In this document: in pieces, positions 1-7,454 of the stretch
Position numbering within the stretch: the first letter of the stretch is position 1
Layout of the letters: the number at the start of each line of letters is the position of its first letter
From: Qipengyuania vulgaris
GTDB lineage: Bacteria; Pseudomonadota; Alphaproteobacteria; Sphingomonadales; Sphingomonadaceae
Assembly: GCF_009827325.1 (NCBI RefSeq)
Contig: NZ_WTYC01000008.1
Coordinates: 74,501-138,500, forward strand
Reading direction: 5' to 3'
Length of the DNA stretch: 64,000 nucleotides
Notes under the pieces: generated by a model
Told to the model about the DNA's origin: nothing
What the model saw: the letters and a program-made list of their open reading frames with translations, nothing else
Databases searched by the model: none
Program-made: the position numbers and the translations under genes

Positions 1-2
1 TG

Positions 3-455
3 CTGGCAACCTGCGGGAAGGCCCTCGGATGCGAGGGCGCGCTGATTTTCGCTCCTACGACTATTCGCGACTTCCTCGTCAATCGCGGGCGCAGCTTCAT
101 TTTTTCGACTGCGCCGTCACCGCTAATGACTGCAATCGTTCGGGGCGCGCTGGTCTTGGCGGGAGCAGCAAATGATCGGCGCGAAAGGCTGAGCAAACTT
201 GTCAGAAGGACTACCGAGATTCTCGAACCGCTTGGGATTGTATCCACCGGCACGCATATCCAACGGCTCATCGTTGGGGACGATGCGCGTGCCATGACGC
301 TCGCTTCCGCCCTTCAGTCACGCGGCTTCGACGTGCGCGGCATCCGACAGCCTTCAGTACCCCAGGGGACCGCACGGCTGCGCATCTCGATCACGCTCAA
401 CACAGACGAGGCGGCGATTGCCGCGCTCGGCAATGAATTAGAGAACCTGCTTTGA
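3..455 (+). CDS. bioF: 8-amino-7-oxononanoate synthase, C-terminal part (5' end outside window)
   Basis: This is the PLP enzyme that condenses pimeloyl thioester with alanine in biotin synthesis; only the last 150 or so codons are present. The open frame runs in from the window edge without a start. The PLP-lysine motif TCGKALG lies at the very beginning (Lys codon at 18-20), followed by DFLVNRGRSFIFSTAPSP, the usual BioF/KBL-family pattern. The family is about 380 residues, so roughly 60 percent is missing upstream. The gene ends in a TTGA overlap with bioD, so the three bio genes form one operon. The identification rests on family motifs plus the bioD and bioA neighbours. Confidence 0.9.
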   Translation: MATCGKALGCEGALIFAPTTIRDFLVNRGRSFIFSTAPSPLMTAIVRGALVLAGAANDRRERLSKLVRRTTEILEPLGIVSTGTHIQRLIVGDDARAMTLASALQSRGFDVRGIRQPSVPQGTARLRISITLNTDEAAIAALGNELENLL

Positions 456-1075
456 CCCGCGCACTCATCGTCACCGGCACCGACACCGATATCGGGAAGA
501 CCGTATTCGCCGCCGGGCTCGCTGCAGCGCTCGGAGCGCATTACTGGAAGCCGGTGCAGGCGGGGCTTGAAGACGGGAGCGATTCCGGCCGCGTCGCAGC
601 GCTGGGCGTGCCAGACACCAGGATCCTGCCCGAGGCTTATCGGCTTTCCACACCCTGCTCACCCCACCGCGCCGCCGAGATCGACGGCCTGACTATCGAT
701 CCGGCGCGCCTCGCACTGCCGCAGGTAGAGGGTGCTCTGGTCGTGGAGGGGGCGGGCGGCGCTCTCGTCCCGGTAACGCGCGAATTGCTTTTTGCCGATC
801 TCTTCGCCCGATGGGGAGCGCCAGCAATCATCGTCGCGCGAACCGGGCTCGGTACAATCAACCACAGCCTGCTGACGATCGAGGCCTTGCGGGCCCGCGG
901 CGTTCCTATCCTCGGCCTGGCTTTCGTCGGCGATCCGCAGGAAGATAGCGAGATTACCGTGTGCACTATTGGCAAGGTGGCGCGCCTCGGCAGGCTGCCC
1001 ATGCTCGATCCACTCATAGGCGACTGCCTGGCCTCCGCCTTTCTAACCCATTTTGACCTTCAGAAATTCGCATGA
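452..1075 (+). CDS. bioD: Dethiobiotin synthetase
   Basis: This ATP-dependent enzyme closes the ureido ring of dethiobiotin from diaminopelargonic acid and CO2 in the cytoplasm. The 207-residue product has the P-loop GTDTDIGKT at residues 8-16, KPVQAG near residue 35 and EGAGGALVP near residue 100, all BioD signatures, and its length is typical. The start is TTG at 452, overlapping the bioF stop as TTGA. No ATG nearby would keep the P-loop. The stop overlaps bioA as ATGA, so translation of bioF, bioD and bioA is probably coupled. The TTG start may lower its expression relative to its neighbours; that is inference. Confidence 0.95.
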   Translation: MTRALIVTGTDTDIGKTVFAAGLAAALGAHYWKPVQAGLEDGSDSGRVAALGVPDTRILPEAYRLSTPCSPHRAAEIDGLTIDPARLALPQVEGALVVEGAGGALVPVTRELLFADLFARWGAPAIIVARTGLGTINHSLLTIEALRARGVPILGLAFVGDPQEDSEITVCTIGKVARLGRLPMLDPLIGDCLASAFLTHFDLQKFA

Positions 1076-2325
1076 CCCACTCGTCCATCTGGCACCCCTT
1101 TACCCAGCATGGGCTGGGCGAGCCGATCCCCAAGGTCACTCATGCCGAGGGCGCCGTGCTGCACACCGAGGATGGTGCGCGGGTGATCGACGCAATCTCC
1201 TCCTGGTGGGTGACCACTCACGGCCATGCGCATCCCAAGATTGCTGCCGCGATCGCACGGCAAGCGGCGCGGCTCGACCAGATCATCTTTGCCGGCTGGA
1301 CCCACGAACCGGCGGAAGAGCTTGCCGCAGGTCTGCGCGCGATGATGCCCTCCAGCCTGACGCGCGTGTTCTTCTCGGACTCCGGATCTACCAGCGTGGA
1401 AGTAGCCCTGAAAATGGCGCTCGGCCATTGGCTCCACCGCGGTGAAGAGCGCCACCGGATCGTGGTGCTGGACAATGGCTATCACGGCGACACGATCGGC
1501 ACCATGTCGGTCGGGGCACGGGGTGCTTTCAACCGCGCATACGAGCCACTCCTGTTCGACGTCACTTCGATCCCGTTTCCGTATGCAGGCGTAGGGCAGG
1601 CCGCGATCGATGCGCTAGAGGCTGCCTGCCGCGACGGCGCCGCAGCCTTCATCGTCGAACCGCTCGTACTCGGTGCTGGCGGGATGTTGATGTACGCTGC
1701 GGAGACGCTGGCGGAAATGCGCCGCATCTGCGCGGTCCACGGCACCCTTTTCATCGCTGACGAAGTGATGACCGGATGGGGCCGGACCGGCACGCTGCTG
1801 GCATGTGAGCAGGCCGGTATCGAACCCGATATACTCTGCCTCTCCAAGGGGCTTACCGGGGGCGCGTTACCGCTGGCGGTGACGATGGCCAGCGAGCCGC
1901 TATACGCCGCCCATTACGGAACCGACCGCGGGCAGATGTTCTTCCATTCCTCCAGCTACACCGCCAACCCGGTCGCATGTGCAGCAGCCAATGCGAACCT
2001 TACGATCTGGCGCGAGGAACCAGTGGAGCAACGGATCGCTAACTTGGCCCAATGGCAGGCAAAAAGGCTGGGAAAGCTCGCATCCCACCACTCGGTACGC
2101 GATCCGCGCCAGCTGGGCACGATTGCCGCTTTCGATGTAGGCGCTGCCGAGGGCTATCTCTCGGATCTCGCGCCCCGGATGCTGGCGATGTTCAGGGAAC
2201 GTGGCGTACTGCTCCGGCCGCTTGGCAACACAGTCTACGTTATGCCGCCATATTGCATCGGCGAAGAAGAGCTGGACATGATCTACGATGCGGTCAGCGA
2301 AGTTATGGACCTCGTTGGGTCATAA
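1072..2325 (+). CDS. bioA: Adenosylmethionine-8-amino-7-oxononanoate aminotransferase
   Basis: This PLP-dependent class III aminotransferase converts 8-amino-7-oxononanoate to 7,8-diaminononanoate using S-adenosylmethionine as amino donor. The 417-residue product begins with the BioA hallmark WHPFTQHG, has SSWWVTTHGHAHP in the substrate region, the cofactor segment FIADEVMTGWGRTG, and the PLP-lysine motif CLSKGLTGG. Its length is normal for the family. The start ATG overlaps the bioD stop. It is the last gene of the biotin operon here and converges with the serine-protease gene; a hairpin lies between them at 2454-2479. Confidence 0.95.
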   Translation: MTHSSIWHPFTQHGLGEPIPKVTHAEGAVLHTEDGARVIDAISSWWVTTHGHAHPKIAAAIARQAARLDQIIFAGWTHEPAEELAAGLRAMMPSSLTRVFFSDSGSTSVEVALKMALGHWLHRGEERHRIVVLDNGYHGDTIGTMSVGARGAFNRAYEPLLFDVTSIPFPYAGVGQAAIDALEAACRDGAAAFIVEPLVLGAGGMLMYAAETLAEMRRICAVHGTLFIADEVMTGWGRTGTLLACEQAGIEPDILCLSKGLTGGALPLAVTMASEPLYAAHYGTDRGQMFFHSSSYTANPVACAAANANLTIWREEPVEQRIANLAQWQAKRLGKLASHHSVRDPRQLGTIAAFDVGAAEGYLSDLAPRMLAMFRERGVLLRPLGNTVYVMPPYCIGEEELDMIYDAVSEVMDLVGS

Positions 2326-2453
2326 CAAAAGCATGGCTGGAGTGCCTCTGGCGTGAGCCAGAATCTCGCGTCTGCGTCAGGGCTTGAAACCTCCTGTCCG
2401 TTTCCGAGTTTTGTGGTCGATAACAAGGCGGCCTGATACCGCGCCAACACAGC

Positions 2454-2479
2454 TGGGTCGGTCTTTATAGCCCGACCCA
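2454..2479 (+). terminator. Terminator-like hairpin between bioA and the protease gene
   Basis: An 8-bp perfect inverted repeat, TGGGTCGG and CCGACCCA with a 10-nt loop, lies between two convergent genes. No strong T tract follows on either strand, so it may be a weak bidirectional terminator or only an mRNA end-stabilising hairpin. Confidence 0.4.
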
Positions 2480-2489
2480 TTCTACGCCC

Positions 2490-3623
2490 CTAACCGCCCG
2501 GCTCAAGTTCCAGTCGGGCCTTACGTTCGTCTCCGCCGCGCAGCAGTGTCACCTCCACGCTCTGCCCGACGCGAAAATCGTCGAGCCGCGCCAGTAGATC
2601 CCCGACCCGCGTGACGGGTTCGCCATTCAGGGCAGTGATGATGTCGCCCGGCACGACGCCGCGGCGAGTACGCTGCGCCGCACTAAGGCCCGCCCGAGCT
2701 GCGACCGATCCAGGTTCCACCCGTAGGACGAAAACCCCTTGGACCCCACTGGCGCGCTTGAGGCGATCGTTGATATTCTCGTCGCTTTCGATCCCCAACG
2801 TGGGGCGAGTATACCTGCCATCGGCGATCAGCTGCGGCACCACGCGCATGACGGTGTCGATGGGAACCGCAAATCCGATCCCTGCCGACGCGCCCGAAGG
2901 ACTGTAGATCGCCGTGTTAATACCGATCAGCCGTCCGGCAGAATCGAGCAGGGGACCGCCCGAATTTCCCGGGTTGATCGCTGCATCGGTCTGGATGAGG
3001 TTGCGGATATCGGGCCCACCCTCATTGGGGAGAGACCGGTCGAGCGCCGATACGATTCCTTTGGTGAGCGTCCAGTCGAGGCCGAAAGGATTGCCGATAG
3101 CGAAGACGTTTTGCCCGACCAGAAGGTCCTCGCTTGTACCGATCGGAACACGTCCCGGGGCGCGGAATCCGGCCCCACCGATTCTAAGGACCGCAAGATC
3201 GTGCTCGGGGCTCGCACCGACGAGCGAAGCTGAAAATTCGCGTCCGTCGGCGAGCTGAATCTGAGCTTCCGAAGCACCTTCGATGACGTGGTAATTGGTG
3301 AGGATATGCCCTGCATCGTCCCAAACCAGACCCGATCCGGAACCCCGCGGCACGCTATAAACATTGCGGGACCAGAAATCGGCCACACGCTGCCGCGTCG
3401 AAATGAAGACTACGGATTCGCGGGCGTTCCGGAACAGCTCTATTGTTGCACGCTCATCGGCAGCAAGATCCCCGCGCGGTGTCACGGTGGGGTTTTCCGC
3501 CGTAGCCACCGATTGGCTGAAAAGCAGCGTGGCTACGGCGGTCAGGAGGAATGCGTTCATGGCGACAAGCACGATTATCCAAGGGCGAAAGGTTCTACCA
3601 TTTCCGACAAGCGAATTTCGCAT
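2490..3623 (-). CDS. HtrA/DegS-like trypsin-type serine protease with one PDZ domain
   Basis: This is a periplasmic quality-control or signalling protease of the S1C family. A single hydrophobic segment (WIIVLVAMNAFLLTAVATLL) near the N-terminus reads as a membrane anchor. The trypsin domain has the catalytic His in TNYHVIEG, Asp in HDLAVLRI and Ser in NPGNSGGPLLD. One PDZ domain follows (GVVPGDIITALNGEPV). One PDZ plus an N-terminal anchor is the DegS-like layout rather than the two-PDZ DegP layout. The start is placed at ATG 3623 (MRNSLVGNG). An in-frame ATG at 3665 would add 14 unconvincing residues, and neither has a strong ribosome site. It stands alone and converges with bioA. Confidence 0.88.
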   Translation of the reverse strand: MRNSLVGNGRTFRPWIIVLVAMNAFLLTAVATLLFSQSVATAENPTVTPRGDLAADERATIELFRNARESVVFISTRQRVADFWSRNVYSVPRGSGSGLVWDDAGHILTNYHVIEGASEAQIQLADGREFSASLVGASPEHDLAVLRIGGAGFRAPGRVPIGTSEDLLVGQNVFAIGNPFGLDWTLTKGIVSALDRSLPNEGGPDIRNLIQTDAAINPGNSGGPLLDSAGRLIGINTAIYSPSGASAGIGFAVPIDTVMRVVPQLIADGRYTRPTLGIESDENINDRLKRASGVQGVFVLRVEPGSVAARAGLSAAQRTRRGVVPGDIITALNGEPVTRVGDLLARLDDFRVGQSVEVTLLRGGDERKARLELEPGG

Positions 3624-3743
3624 GGAAGGGCATCTAGGTTTTATACTTCTGCAATCAATGGTCACAGCCCAAGTCTGCGCACGTGACCTCGGCCAGAGGG
3701 CAGCAGCCAGAAAGCCAGCAAAGGGCCATGGGAAACAGGAAGG

Positions 3744-3766
3744 TGGCGGAGCAGGAGGGATTCGAA
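3744..3766 (-). other. tRNA 3'-end fragment, attachment-site-like
   Basis: Read on the minus strand the sequence is TTCGAATCCCTCCTGCTCCG followed by CCA, that is the T-loop, T-stem and acceptor 3' strand with an encoded CCA. No matching 5' half is present on either side. The long, G-discriminator 3' end would suit a serine-type tRNA, but the isotype is not certain. Such isolated 3' ends mark the distal att site of islands integrated by tyrosine integrases. Confidence 0.6.
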
Positions 3767-3820
3767 TAAAGGAATTAAATTACGAAACTTCAAGATACAA
3801 ATGCCCCGTATTATACAGAT

Positions 3821-3840
3821 TACCCCCAAATATACCCCCA
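3821..3840. repeat. Paired TACCCCCA direct repeats beside the tRNA fragment
   Basis: Two copies of TACCCCCA (3821-3828, 3833-3840), 12 bases apart start to start, lie 55 bases from the tRNA end. Short tandem GGGGGTA repeats of this kind are common next to tRNA-integrated islands, where they may serve as integrase arm sites. That role is inferred here. Confidence 0.4.
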
Positions 3841-4118
3841 CCTAAAGGGCCTTCTTTTGTCAAACCTTTCCCAACGAACTTTAGGAATAAGTTGATGGCA
3901 GCTTTGCGCCCCAATAGCGGCCATAAAGTCAGGCGAGGACACGCTTGAAAGCTGCCGTTCCAAAGTTTCGTCTGATTGAGGAAAATAAGCCTTCAATCGC
4001 AATAGGTCGAAAAATTTTCTTCGCGATGCGTCTTGGTCGCTGAAGTGAGGCGCATGAAATCCTCGTTAAGTTCGGCTTTGCCGTATCGTGACCGTGCACG
4101 AATTAAGTTGCTCCTTCA

Positions 4119-5705
4119 TTATGACTTTCGGATGAGCACCACCCCAGCAATCACAAGCGCGCCGCCAGCCAGAAGCCAGGATTGATCGACAAGCAACGCG
4201 CTAGCTATGATCAATGCGGCAGCTAGAGGGCCTTTCAAGGACTGACGCTCATTGCGAAGTCCAGCGAGCTGCTCGATACTGAGCGGATCGAGCTGAACCG
4301 GCACATATCCTGACTTTGCGATCGAGTTCGCAGTGGCAAGTATGTCGGGCAAGGATGCCGACAAACCCAGCAGCTGACCGCGAAGTCTCTTCAAACCCGA
4401 CCGAGCGCTGCCGAGCGAGAACCGCTCGGCGAGAAGCTCCGTGATGATCGGCCGGGTCTCTTCGGCGATGTTGTAGTCCGGTGCCAGCGATCGGACGAAG
4501 CCCTCTGCAGTCAACAAGGTACGCAGAAGAATGGCCAGATCAGGTGGCAGAACCAGTCGATAATCCCGCAACAGGTCGAAAGCGCGGGAAAAAATCTGCG
4601 AGAACTCGATGCCAGATAGCACGGTCCCCCTGAACTCTCCGATCAACTGATCCAGATCCACCGCGAGCGCATCGCGATCCACCTTCGGCTCCCCCGCCCA
4701 TGCGAGCAGGACATTCGTGACATCGCTGGTTTCCTCACCAGCGATCGCAAGGACGAGGCGGACGATCTCGTCGCGCCTGGCCTTGGTGAGCGTCCCGACC
4801 GATCCAAAGTCGATGAAGCCGACATCCTGCTCGCCGATCATGAAGACGTTACCGGGATGGGGGTCGCCGTGAAATTCGCCGTTCAGGATGATCATCCGCA
4901 GGACAGCGTTGGCATAGCTTTTAGCGAAAGCCGCCACCCGCGGGTCGCCCGATGGGCTGCCCAGCGAAGACGCGGGCCTGCCGTACAGGCGTTCCTGAAC
5001 GTTCACCCGCAGCCCGGTCAGTTCCCAATGGATGGCCGGGGACCTGACGCCGATGGTATCGAGATATGCGCCGATCCGCTCGCAGGCTCGGGATTCCGCA
5101 GCGAGGTCCATCTCCCAGGCAAGATTGCGGCCGAAGGTCCGCAGAAACTCGACTGGCCGGTAACGCGCGATGTCCGGCGACCGTGCTTCCACGATCCCGG
5201 CAAGGCGTATAAGGAGGCGCACATCAGCCTCCATCCGAGCGGCAGTGCCTGGCCGCCGAACCTTCACGATGACCTCGCTTCCGTCCCGCAGTCTGGCGGA
5301 ATAGGTTTGCGCTATGGAGGCAGAGGCCAAAGGCTTTTCGTCGAACTGCGCAAAGTCGCTCCGCCAGTCCTCACCCCAGCTTGAAGCAAGTACGGGCTCG
5401 ATATCTGCGAAGGGCACTGACGACACCTGATCGTGCAGGGTTGAGAATGCCGTGATCCAGTGTTCGGTAAACAGATCGCTTCGGGTGGCGAGGAGTTGCC
5501 CCAGCTTTATGCCGACTGGCCCGATGTCACGGAGGAACGCCACAACTGCAGCCGGATGAAATTCGCGAGGATCGATGACATTGCTCGAAGAGGGAATAAA
5601 TCCGAGGGCTCCGGCGAGATTCTTCGCGCCGTGCCTCATTAGGATTTGGCCGATCTCCGCGGCGCGAGCGATGCTGCTGATAGGCTTTTCCGGGGGCGAT
5701 GCCAT
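4119..5705 (-). CDS. ABC1/AarF/UbiB-family atypical kinase
   Basis: This is a member of the UbiB/ADCK protein-kinase-like family, membrane-associated proteins linked to ubiquinone synthesis and lipid handling. It shows the family KxGQ motif (KLGQLLATRSDLF), the alanine-rich loop ASASIAQTY, the ATP-lysine in VIVKVRRPG, the catalytic loop HGDPHPGNVF and the metal motif IDFGSVG. Two hydrophobic stretches close the C-terminus (AAALIIASALL, LLAGGALVIAGVVLI). ATG 5705 is chosen as start because it lies 4 bases after the MarR stop; a start at 5816 would overlap marR by about 100 bases. That gives 528 residues. It sits in an operon with a MarR regulator rather than with ubiE or ubiJ, so it is probably a paralogue, not the housekeeping ubiB. 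Confidence 0.85.
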   Translation of the reverse strand: MASPPEKPISSIARAAEIGQILMRHGAKNLAGALGFIPSSSNVIDPREFHPAAVVAFLRDIGPVGIKLGQLLATRSDLFTEHWITAFSTLHDQVSSVPFADIEPVLASSWGEDWRSDFAQFDEKPLASASIAQTYSARLRDGSEVIVKVRRPGTAARMEADVRLLIRLAGIVEARSPDIARYRPVEFLRTFGRNLAWEMDLAAESRACERIGAYLDTIGVRSPAIHWELTGLRVNVQERLYGRPASSLGSPSGDPRVAAFAKSYANAVLRMIILNGEFHGDPHPGNVFMIGEQDVGFIDFGSVGTLTKARRDEIVRLVLAIAGEETSDVTNVLLAWAGEPKVDRDALAVDLDQLIGEFRGTVLSGIEFSQIFSRAFDLLRDYRLVLPPDLAILLRTLLTAEGFVRSLAPDYNIAEETRPIITELLAERFSLGSARSGLKRLRGQLLGLSASLPDILATANSIAKSGYVPVQLDPLSIEQLAGLRNERQSLKGPLAAALIIASALLVDQSWLLAGGALVIAGVVLIRKS

Positions 5706-5709
5706 GATT

Positions 5710-6201
5710 TTACTCAGCCTCGGCCCGGAGTTGGTCCAGATTTTCCGATACCCTTTCAAGAGTCTGCTGCAACGTTTGCTTCTCGTCGGCGGCAATGTCG
5801 CGCCAAAGCAGACCATGAAGCCTATCCGCGGAGCCTCTCAGTTCGGGCAGCAGATCGTCAAGCTGCTCCGTGAGGATGAGCTGCCACGCTCGCCGATCCG
5901 TCTCAGCTCGAAGCCTTTTCATCAGCCCGCGTGCGCAAAGACCTGCAACCGCCTGGCCGATGGTCGCCGATTCCAGTTCCAGTTTCTTGGCGATTTCAGC
6001 CTGCGTAAGGGCAGGATCGCGAAGAAGTTGTCCGATGATCCTCCACTGTGTCTGATTGAGACCGATCCTGGCGACCCTCGCATCGTACACTCTGCGCGCG
6101 CCGCGACTGATCTCGTCCATAAGATAGAGAATGCGGTCATCATCGGTGATGACCTTCTGCCGACGCTGAGACCGTGACATGGTATCTGGTTTTTCATCCA
6201 T
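5710..6201 (-). CDS. MarR-family transcriptional regulator
   Basis: This is a 163-residue winged-helix repressor. The recognition region is LTQAEIAKKLELESATIGQAVAGLCARG and the wing contains ETDRRAWQLILT, the typical MarR DxR wing. It is transcribed divergently from the HlyD/MFS/outer-membrane-factor operon and immediately upstream of the UbiB-like kinase gene (4-base gap). The common arrangement is a MarR protein repressing the divergent EmrAB-type pump and itself until a toxic ligand binds. An inverted repeat in the intergenic region (6212-6221 and 6259-6268) is a candidate binding site. The ligand cannot be read from sequence. Confidence 0.88.
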   Translation of the reverse strand: MDEKPDTMSRSQRRQKVITDDDRILYLMDEISRGARRVYDARVARIGLNQTQWRIIGQLLRDPALTQAEIAKKLELESATIGQAVAGLCARGLMKRLRAETDRRAWQLILTEQLDDLLPELRGSADRLHGLLWRDIAADEKQTLQQTLERVSENLDQLRAEAE

Positions 6202-6211
6202 AGCGCTGTGT

Positions 6212-6268
6212 AGTCGGATAGCCTCGGATGCCCAAATGCAAACTGCTAAATGCCTTTACTATCTGACT
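6212..6268. promoter_or_regulatory. Candidate MarR operator between the divergent promoters
   Basis: AGTCGGATAG at 6212-6221 and CTATCTGACT at 6259-6268 form a 9-of-10 inverted repeat in the divergent promoter region. The two half-sites may be bound separately or by looping. No experimentally known consensus was matched. Confidence 0.4.
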
Positions 6269-6326
6269 CACGGCTCATAGGGCGCGAGACGCGTTCACCT
6301 TTTACTGAGGCTGCCGAAAGAGTCAG

Positions 6327-7454
6327 ATGACCGATAACTCCAACCAACCGGAGCAGGAGGGCACAACCCCAACGAAACCGCAATCGCGGCGTGGCTTGCG
6401 CATCGTGCTAATCATCGTTGGTCTTGCCGTGCTGCTTGGCGGGATCTGGTGGTACTACCGGCACGTAACCTACGGACAGTACATGCAGACGACCGATAAC
6501 GCCTATGTCGCTGCCGACAGCGTCGTTATCTCTTCCAAGGTAGCGGGATACGTCGAAGAGGTCTTCGTGGGGGAGAACGAGCAGGTTGCTCGCGGCGGAG
6601 CCCTCGTACAACTGGATCTGCGGGATTATCAGGCGCAAGCGCAACAGGCGCGCGCACAGATCGCTGCGACCCTGGCCGGTGCCGACACAATCCGTTCTCA
6701 GGTAGCCGAACAGGATGCAGCCATTCGCCAGGCGCGGGGCCAACTCGCCGCCGCGCGCGCAGCACTGGACCTCGCGAACGACCAGGTGGCGCGATATCGG
6801 CCCCTTGCCGCGACAGGAGCCGAACCGCGGGAAAAGCTAGACCAGTATGAGGCGCAGGCGCGGCAAGCGCGGGCCGAACTCGTCGCCGCGCAGGCGGCGG
6901 TGGCTGCCGCGACCGCGCGCCGAGGGACCCTGTTCGAGCAGATCAACCAGACCCAGGCGCAGGCGGACGCTGCTCGCGCTCAGCTGGAAACAGCCGACCT
7001 TACGGTTGAATCGACCTTGCTGCGCGCCAGCAAGGCCGGCCGCGTCGGCGATCTCTCGGTGAGGGTGGGCCAGTTCGTGCAACCGGGTCAACGTTTGATG
7101 ACGGTGGTTCCGGTGAGGGCGATCTACGTGACGGCAAACTTCAAGGAAACGCAGGTCGGCCTGATCCGGGCCGGCCAAAGCGTCAGGCTCGAAGTTGACG
7201 CCCTACCCGACCTTGAGATCGCGGGACGAGTGGTCAGCATATCGCCGGGAACGGGCGCGGAATTTTCCATCCTCCCCCCCGAAAATGCCACCGGCAACTT
7301 TACCAAGATCGTTCAACGGATACCCGTCCGCATCGGTATCGATGCTCCCCCTGAAGTGCGGCGTCTGCTCGTTCCCGGCATGTCGGTAGTGGCTACGGTC
7401 GACACCCGGAATGCTGCCGGCGAATTGGAAGAGATCTCGAGTCGGACTCAATGA
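6327..7454 (+). CDS. EmrA/HlyD-family membrane-fusion (adaptor) protein
   Basis: This is the periplasmic adaptor of a tripartite drug-efflux system, linking an inner-membrane MFS pump to an outer-membrane channel. The 375-residue product has a short cytoplasmic tail, one transmembrane segment (residues about 27-44, LRIVLIIVGLAVLLGGIWW), the biotinyl-lipoyl half QTTDNAYVAADSVVISSKVAGYV, a long alpha-hairpin rich in Ala and Gln (residues about 95-215), and the closing beta-barrel region. TTDNAYV is a common EmrA motif. Its start follows AAAGAG. The stop overlaps the MFS start as ATGA. It is likely controlled by the divergent MarR protein. Confidence 0.92.
   Translation: MTDNSNQPEQEGTTPTKPQSRRGLRIVLIIVGLAVLLGGIWWYYRHVTYGQYMQTTDNAYVAADSVVISSKVAGYVEEVFVGENEQVARGGALVQLDLRDYQAQAQQARAQIAATLAGADTIRSQVAEQDAAIRQARGQLAAARAALDLANDQVARYRPLAATGAEPREKLDQYEAQARQARAELVAAQAAVAAATARRGTLFEQINQTQAQADAARAQLETADLTVESTLLRASKAGRVGDLSVRVGQFVQPGQRLMTVVPVRAIYVTANFKETQVGLIRAGQSVRLEVDALPDLEIAGRVVSISPGTGAEFSILPPENATGNFTKIVQRIPVRIGIDAPPEVRRLLVPGMSVVATVDTRNAAGELEEISSRTQ

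Larger units (their letters stand above)
3666..4118. other. Gene-poor region holding an integration scar
   Basis: About 450 bases with no convincing gene, locally more AT-rich than the flanks. It contains a tRNA 3'-end fragment (3744-3766), two TACCCCCA repeats (3821-3828 and 3833-3840), and a GAAAGCTGCCGTTCC stretch at 3947 related to the intergenic repeat family described elsewhere. A minus-strand open frame of about 80 codons (roughly 4055-3820) is unrecognised and ends at the paired repeats. It could be the remnant of an element gene. Confidence 0.5.

Noticed and set aside
3820-4002. A 60-codon minus-strand frame as a gene
   Set aside because: It begins with TTG without a ribosome site and is not recognised. 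It is kept only as a possible remnant within the integration scar.
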